Assembly: GCF_000226095.1 (NCBI RefSeq)
Contig: NC_016473.1
Location: 1,178,001 to 1,242,000, forward strand
Source: Thermothelomyces thermophilus ATCC 42464
Taxonomy: Eukaryota > Ascomycota > Sordariomycetes > Sordariales > Chaetomiaceae
DNA: 64,000 nucleotides
Direction: 5' to 3'
Shown one piece after another: positions 60,722-64,000 of the stretch. Position 1 is the first letter of the stretch. The number at the start of each line of letters is the position of its first letter. The position numbers and the translations under genes are program-made. Under the pieces are notes generated by a model. That model worked only from the letters and a program-made list of their open reading frames with translations. It was not told the origin of the DNA and did no database searches.

Positions 60722-63700
60722 GAGGGTCTCGGGGTCGTGTTGTGGGGAGGTGTAAGCGGCATGTGTAGCTTTGTTAGCCAGAAAATCAAGCGGCTTTCCC
60801 AAGAAATCTGCAAGAATGGCCAGGTCATGTGGTGTCTTCGTGTTGTATCGCCTAGTCGGATGGGATGGTGTCCAGGCCCATTGTGTGTTGACTGAGAGTA
60901 CGCGTGAGGAGGGGTGAGCACGAACCACTCACGATCTTTACGCGTGAAGCAAGCAAGCGCCCATCACCATTTATGCAGTCAGATCGGACGGTCCGTCCGG
61001 AACGTTTGATGTAAGTCTCCCCGGGCCGACCGGGGAGATAGATATACATACATATAATCCGTACACAGTACACATACGTACATTAAATAGTGGCGTTCTT
61101 CTGGACTCGCCGAGACACGACAGGTATGGAAACAACGAGCCGCCGATGCCGTAGTGTAACCCTGCCGGTCAAGGGCACCTCATTGGAGGCGTGGTGGCCT
61201 GGATCATGAGAGCGTGTTGTGCCGGGTGAACCAGACTGCTGCTGCTGTCTGGAATGCAGAAGGCTGAGGTGAGACATGCACCTCGGCTCGGACGGCAGAG
61301 GGATCATGATGGGAGGTACGGAGTAGGTAGTTACGAGAGTTATATCCCGTATACTACTAATGATTAGCTGCTACACTCCTCGAGTGCAAAACGCCTCTGC
61401 GGCGGTCCCTGTCCAAATATCTCTCTAAGTTGGTGTGATACTATAGTTCCGTTGAGTGGTTTGCGTGGGCGATGCAGCGGGCACAGTGATAATACGGATT
61501 AACTAAAGTGGCTTGCATCGGGCCTGCTGCGGCCCGGCCGGCCCCCTTTTTTTTCTTTCTTCTGTTATCCCCTTCTCCCCCGCTTTTTCCCTTTGCGGCT
61601 CCGGAGGTGGTAACCGAGTTTGTCCGTCTTCCGCCAAGAGCGCCGGCGGCCTCGGCTTCTTCGGGCCAGCCGTGCTTGACCACTCTCTCATGCCGGCTGA
61701 AGGTCTGGCCGCTTGGGCCGGTCTGCGCGTCGTGACCCATGCCCTCGGCGTGCATTGACGATCAAGAAAAGGAGGGAGGGGGGCCAGCCGGCGCACAGCG
61801 GGGACGGGGTGGGAATGCGAGGATGATTCCCCAGCAACGGGGGGCTCTCGCAATAACTTCGATCTCGCGGAGCGAGCCCGGGGGGAGGCGATCGGGGTGT
61901 CTGACCCGGGCGGACGGTCTGTGGCGGTCTGGGGAGGTCACGATAGCGTCACTATTCAGGCACGGTAGGGGCCTCCCATGGTTGACGGCGCAATGACGTG
62001 CACTTGCCTCTGCATCGAGAGTTATGTATGTATGTACTTGGTAGTAACCCGTAGTTACATAGCTAAAATCTGTATTACCCATAGGCAATGAATGCACCTG
62101 TGGTTTTGGATTGGGATGACATATGTAGGACGGCTTTAGGCACTACGTGATCGCATGCGCGCGACTTGCAGGTTGTTTTGGGCTTTGATTCAAGGTTGGG
62201 GAACGCTATCATGGTATCAATTGTCTTGGCTGCGTCTTACGCTGTAGTTGTTGGCAAATGAATGAATGATGGGGCTTCTGTTGGCCTTGATTTGGCCCAA
62301 CCGCAACGCGCTATGGCGGCGAAATCGGGGTTTGTTGCCGTGTCAATCTGTTTCCAGGCAGCGTCAGTGACCGATGACTACTCTACCACCGCCTTACCCG
62401 GACACTGTTGCTTAAAAGACCCAATCTTGGAATTCCTTTCATGCCAGGCGGTTATTCTTTCAAAAGGTTGGAGAGGGTGAAGGGGGGGGGGGCAGCAATC
62501 GATTGTTCTTGTTGTCAAAGGAAGAGACGGGATCGACAAAGCACCTCAGGCCGAAGGGGGGCCAATGACGCGACAGGGTGGTTGCCTAGTGCTCTAGTGT
62601 ATTAGGAACGAGCCTTCCATTACAGGACTTAATCAGGCAGTCCCCACGACGTATCTCACAAGACACTCCCGAGCCCCTCGGGCCCCTGCTTGCAGTTGAG
62701 TTCCCTCAATGACTTGCGTTTAGGGGTCCTCTGCCTTTCAGCGTGCAGCCCAATCGGGTTGCGCTGCAGTATACGGAAAGACAGTACATACATACATCCC
62801 GGCCTTTTTGCATCCCTTTGCCGACCTCCTGCAGCGGGCCCGACCTGCAGCTCTGGAGATCCGTTGTCCCACGTTGCAGACATCGGATCAGTCTTGCGTC
62901 AAGTAACAACACTAACCTACTATACACAATTCAAATCTGCATAGATACACACATAAACCGGACGCTCTCCTCCCTAGGCGGTTGATCGAAACGGCCACCT
63001 CCCAAAAAGGGTTGGCGCGTCGCTGACCAACCGCCAACATGGCCGCTCCTGATTGTTGAGCATTCTCCGGATGCGAAGGTCCGTGTGGATGGCGGCAGCG
63101 CTGGTCTTTTATCTTGCGTCAGGTGGACTTGCTTTCTGGGCATCAAAAAAGTTGCGCCAAGATTGGGGAGCAGCACGCGGCTGTGATGGCCGGGTGGCCG
63201 GGTGGCCGATGGGCCCCAAGCCATCGTGGACATCATGGCACGCGATAGCAAGGGGAGCCTTGCGCCTGCGGAGGGCCACTCCGCCACGCAACAGGGCGAG
63301 AGGCCAATTGCGCAGGCCGTGCTGGCACCAGTGCGCCCATTGTATTCGTAATGAAATCCGTAGTACTCCGTATGTATGTACATACGGAGTACAGTATTGG
63401 ATGTACGGATTACACAGAGTTTTCGTTGGATTGTAGGTACGAAGTACAAACTACGTACAGTATCAGAGAACGAAGGTATGCATGTACTGTTACGGATTAC
63501 ATCCGTACCTTTGCCGCCCCCCCCCCCCCCGGGTCGCCTCACCCGGTCCAGCTGTCCAAGGGCTTCCAGTTCATTCCAGTTCCGCCCGCCCAAGTCCGCT
63601 TCTCGTCAGTTGGCCACCACCTTTCCAGGATCATAACACCACGTGAGTGCCTTGGGTTATCTCTCCTGGGAACTGGGGACCGGCCTCCACCAGGGCGTCC
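60722..63700. other. Intergenic, no gene seen
   Basis: 3 kb without a recognised gene. It contains TACGGAGTA (61317-61325), an 11-nt G-run (62482-62492), the palindrome listed separately and a 14-nt C-run (63517-63530). Frames of up to 220 codons on the minus strand (62931-63593) look like chance: mixed low-complexity sequence over motif-rich DNA. Confidence 0.5.
63363..63392. repeat. Perfect 14-bp inverted repeat of GTACTCCGTATGTA
   Basis: Arms 63363-63376 and 63379-63392 are exact reverse complements, separated by TG. An outer pair, AATCCGTA just left and TACGGATT about 20 bp right, extends the symmetry. Both arms contain the 9-mer TACTCCGTA that recurs across the window. Confidence 0.9.
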
Positions 63701-64000
63701 TCTTTCGTCTTTATAATCCGTCGGCCCATTCTTCGCCTGCTCCTGTTCGCTTGGTTCCTTTCCCTTCTCCAATCACCGACATATCGCCATATCGCCATCT
63801 CGCCATCTCGCCATCCAACTCGCTGGCTTATTGATTAATCAATACGCCGAGACCGGAGAGCGACGGTTGCTTATCTTGCCGTAACCATCCAACACCGTAA
63901 CCGAATTCTCAAACGTCTTACTTACCATCGTCTGTGTCCCAACAATTCAACCCGTCCTAGCAATTCCAACCCAACCCACTTCCGCATCATCACCGCAGCC
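63701..64000 (+). promoter_or_regulatory. Probable promoter and 5' leader of a gene beyond the right edge
   Basis: TTATAATCC (63711-63719) is followed by a CT-rich stretch, several ATATCGCC/ATCTCGCC tandem units (about 63779-63815) and a CA-rich, G-poor sequence up to the end. This resembles fungal leaders such as that of INO1. No start codon with a convincing frame is included. Confidence 0.4.

Noticed and set aside
62931-63593. 220-codon minus-strand frame near the right end
   Set aside because: It runs over the palindrome, a C-run and motif-rich DNA; composition is chance-like and no family is recognisable.

Overview
This window is chromosomal DNA of a filamentous ascomycete. The best guess is a sordariomycete, perhaps Chaetomiaceae or another Sordariales. 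Evidence: GC-rich coding sequence; short 50-150 nt introns with GTAAGT/GTGAGT-type donors and CTGAC-like branch sites just before AG; and families typical of Pezizomycotina (DUF3405 proteins, a Boi-type SH3-SAM-PH protein, a paxillin-like LIM protein, a long FG nucleoporin with a C-terminal RanBP1 domain). The rank of the assignment is inferred from gene style, not from a marker gene. I see no reverse transcriptase, integrase, transposase, capsid gene, CRISPR array or rRNA.

Layout, left to right. 0-8 kb: a C2/EF-hand phosphatidylserine decarboxylase (+), then a gap with a doubtful 100-residue ORF and a TG/CG repeat. 8-16 kb: a membrane-anchored DUF3405 protein (-) and a LIM protein (-). 16-23 kb: a 4.4 kb gap, then INO1 (+) with a TATA box, a leader intron and a 40-codon upstream ORF. 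23-34 kb: an acyl/aryl-CoA ligase with a peroxisomal tail (-), two tRNA-Ser(AGA) genes, an MFS transporter with a 13-nt exon (+), a membrane J-protein (-) and a small SCP2 protein (+). 36-47 kb: a Nup2-like nucleoporin (+), a single-pass PPPY-motif protein (-), a small probable mitochondrial protein (-), TFB5 (+) and a dienoyl-CoA isomerase (-). 47-61 kb: a repeat-littered gap, then BOI (+), NUP85 (+), a DUF952 protein (-) and glutathione-dependent formaldehyde dehydrogenase (+). 61-64 kb: no gene recognised; the right end looks like the leader of a gene beyond the window.

Most genes are single-copy housekeeping genes, not an island. Loose themes: phospholipid supply (PSD2, INO1), peroxisomal lipid metabolism (ligase ending SRL, SCP2 ending AKL, isomerase ending EKL) and the nuclear pore (NUP2, NUP85). 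I found no convincing new multi-gene system. The best leads are regulatory or structural: the INO1 upstream ORF, two 9-bp motifs (TACGGAGTA and TGTACACTA) strongly over-represented in gaps and forming palindromes, the 13-nt MFS exon, the in-frame 54-nt NUP2 intron, and fast-evolving coding repeats. All exon limits were derived by hand from reading frame, splice consensus and family continuity; no alignment was run.
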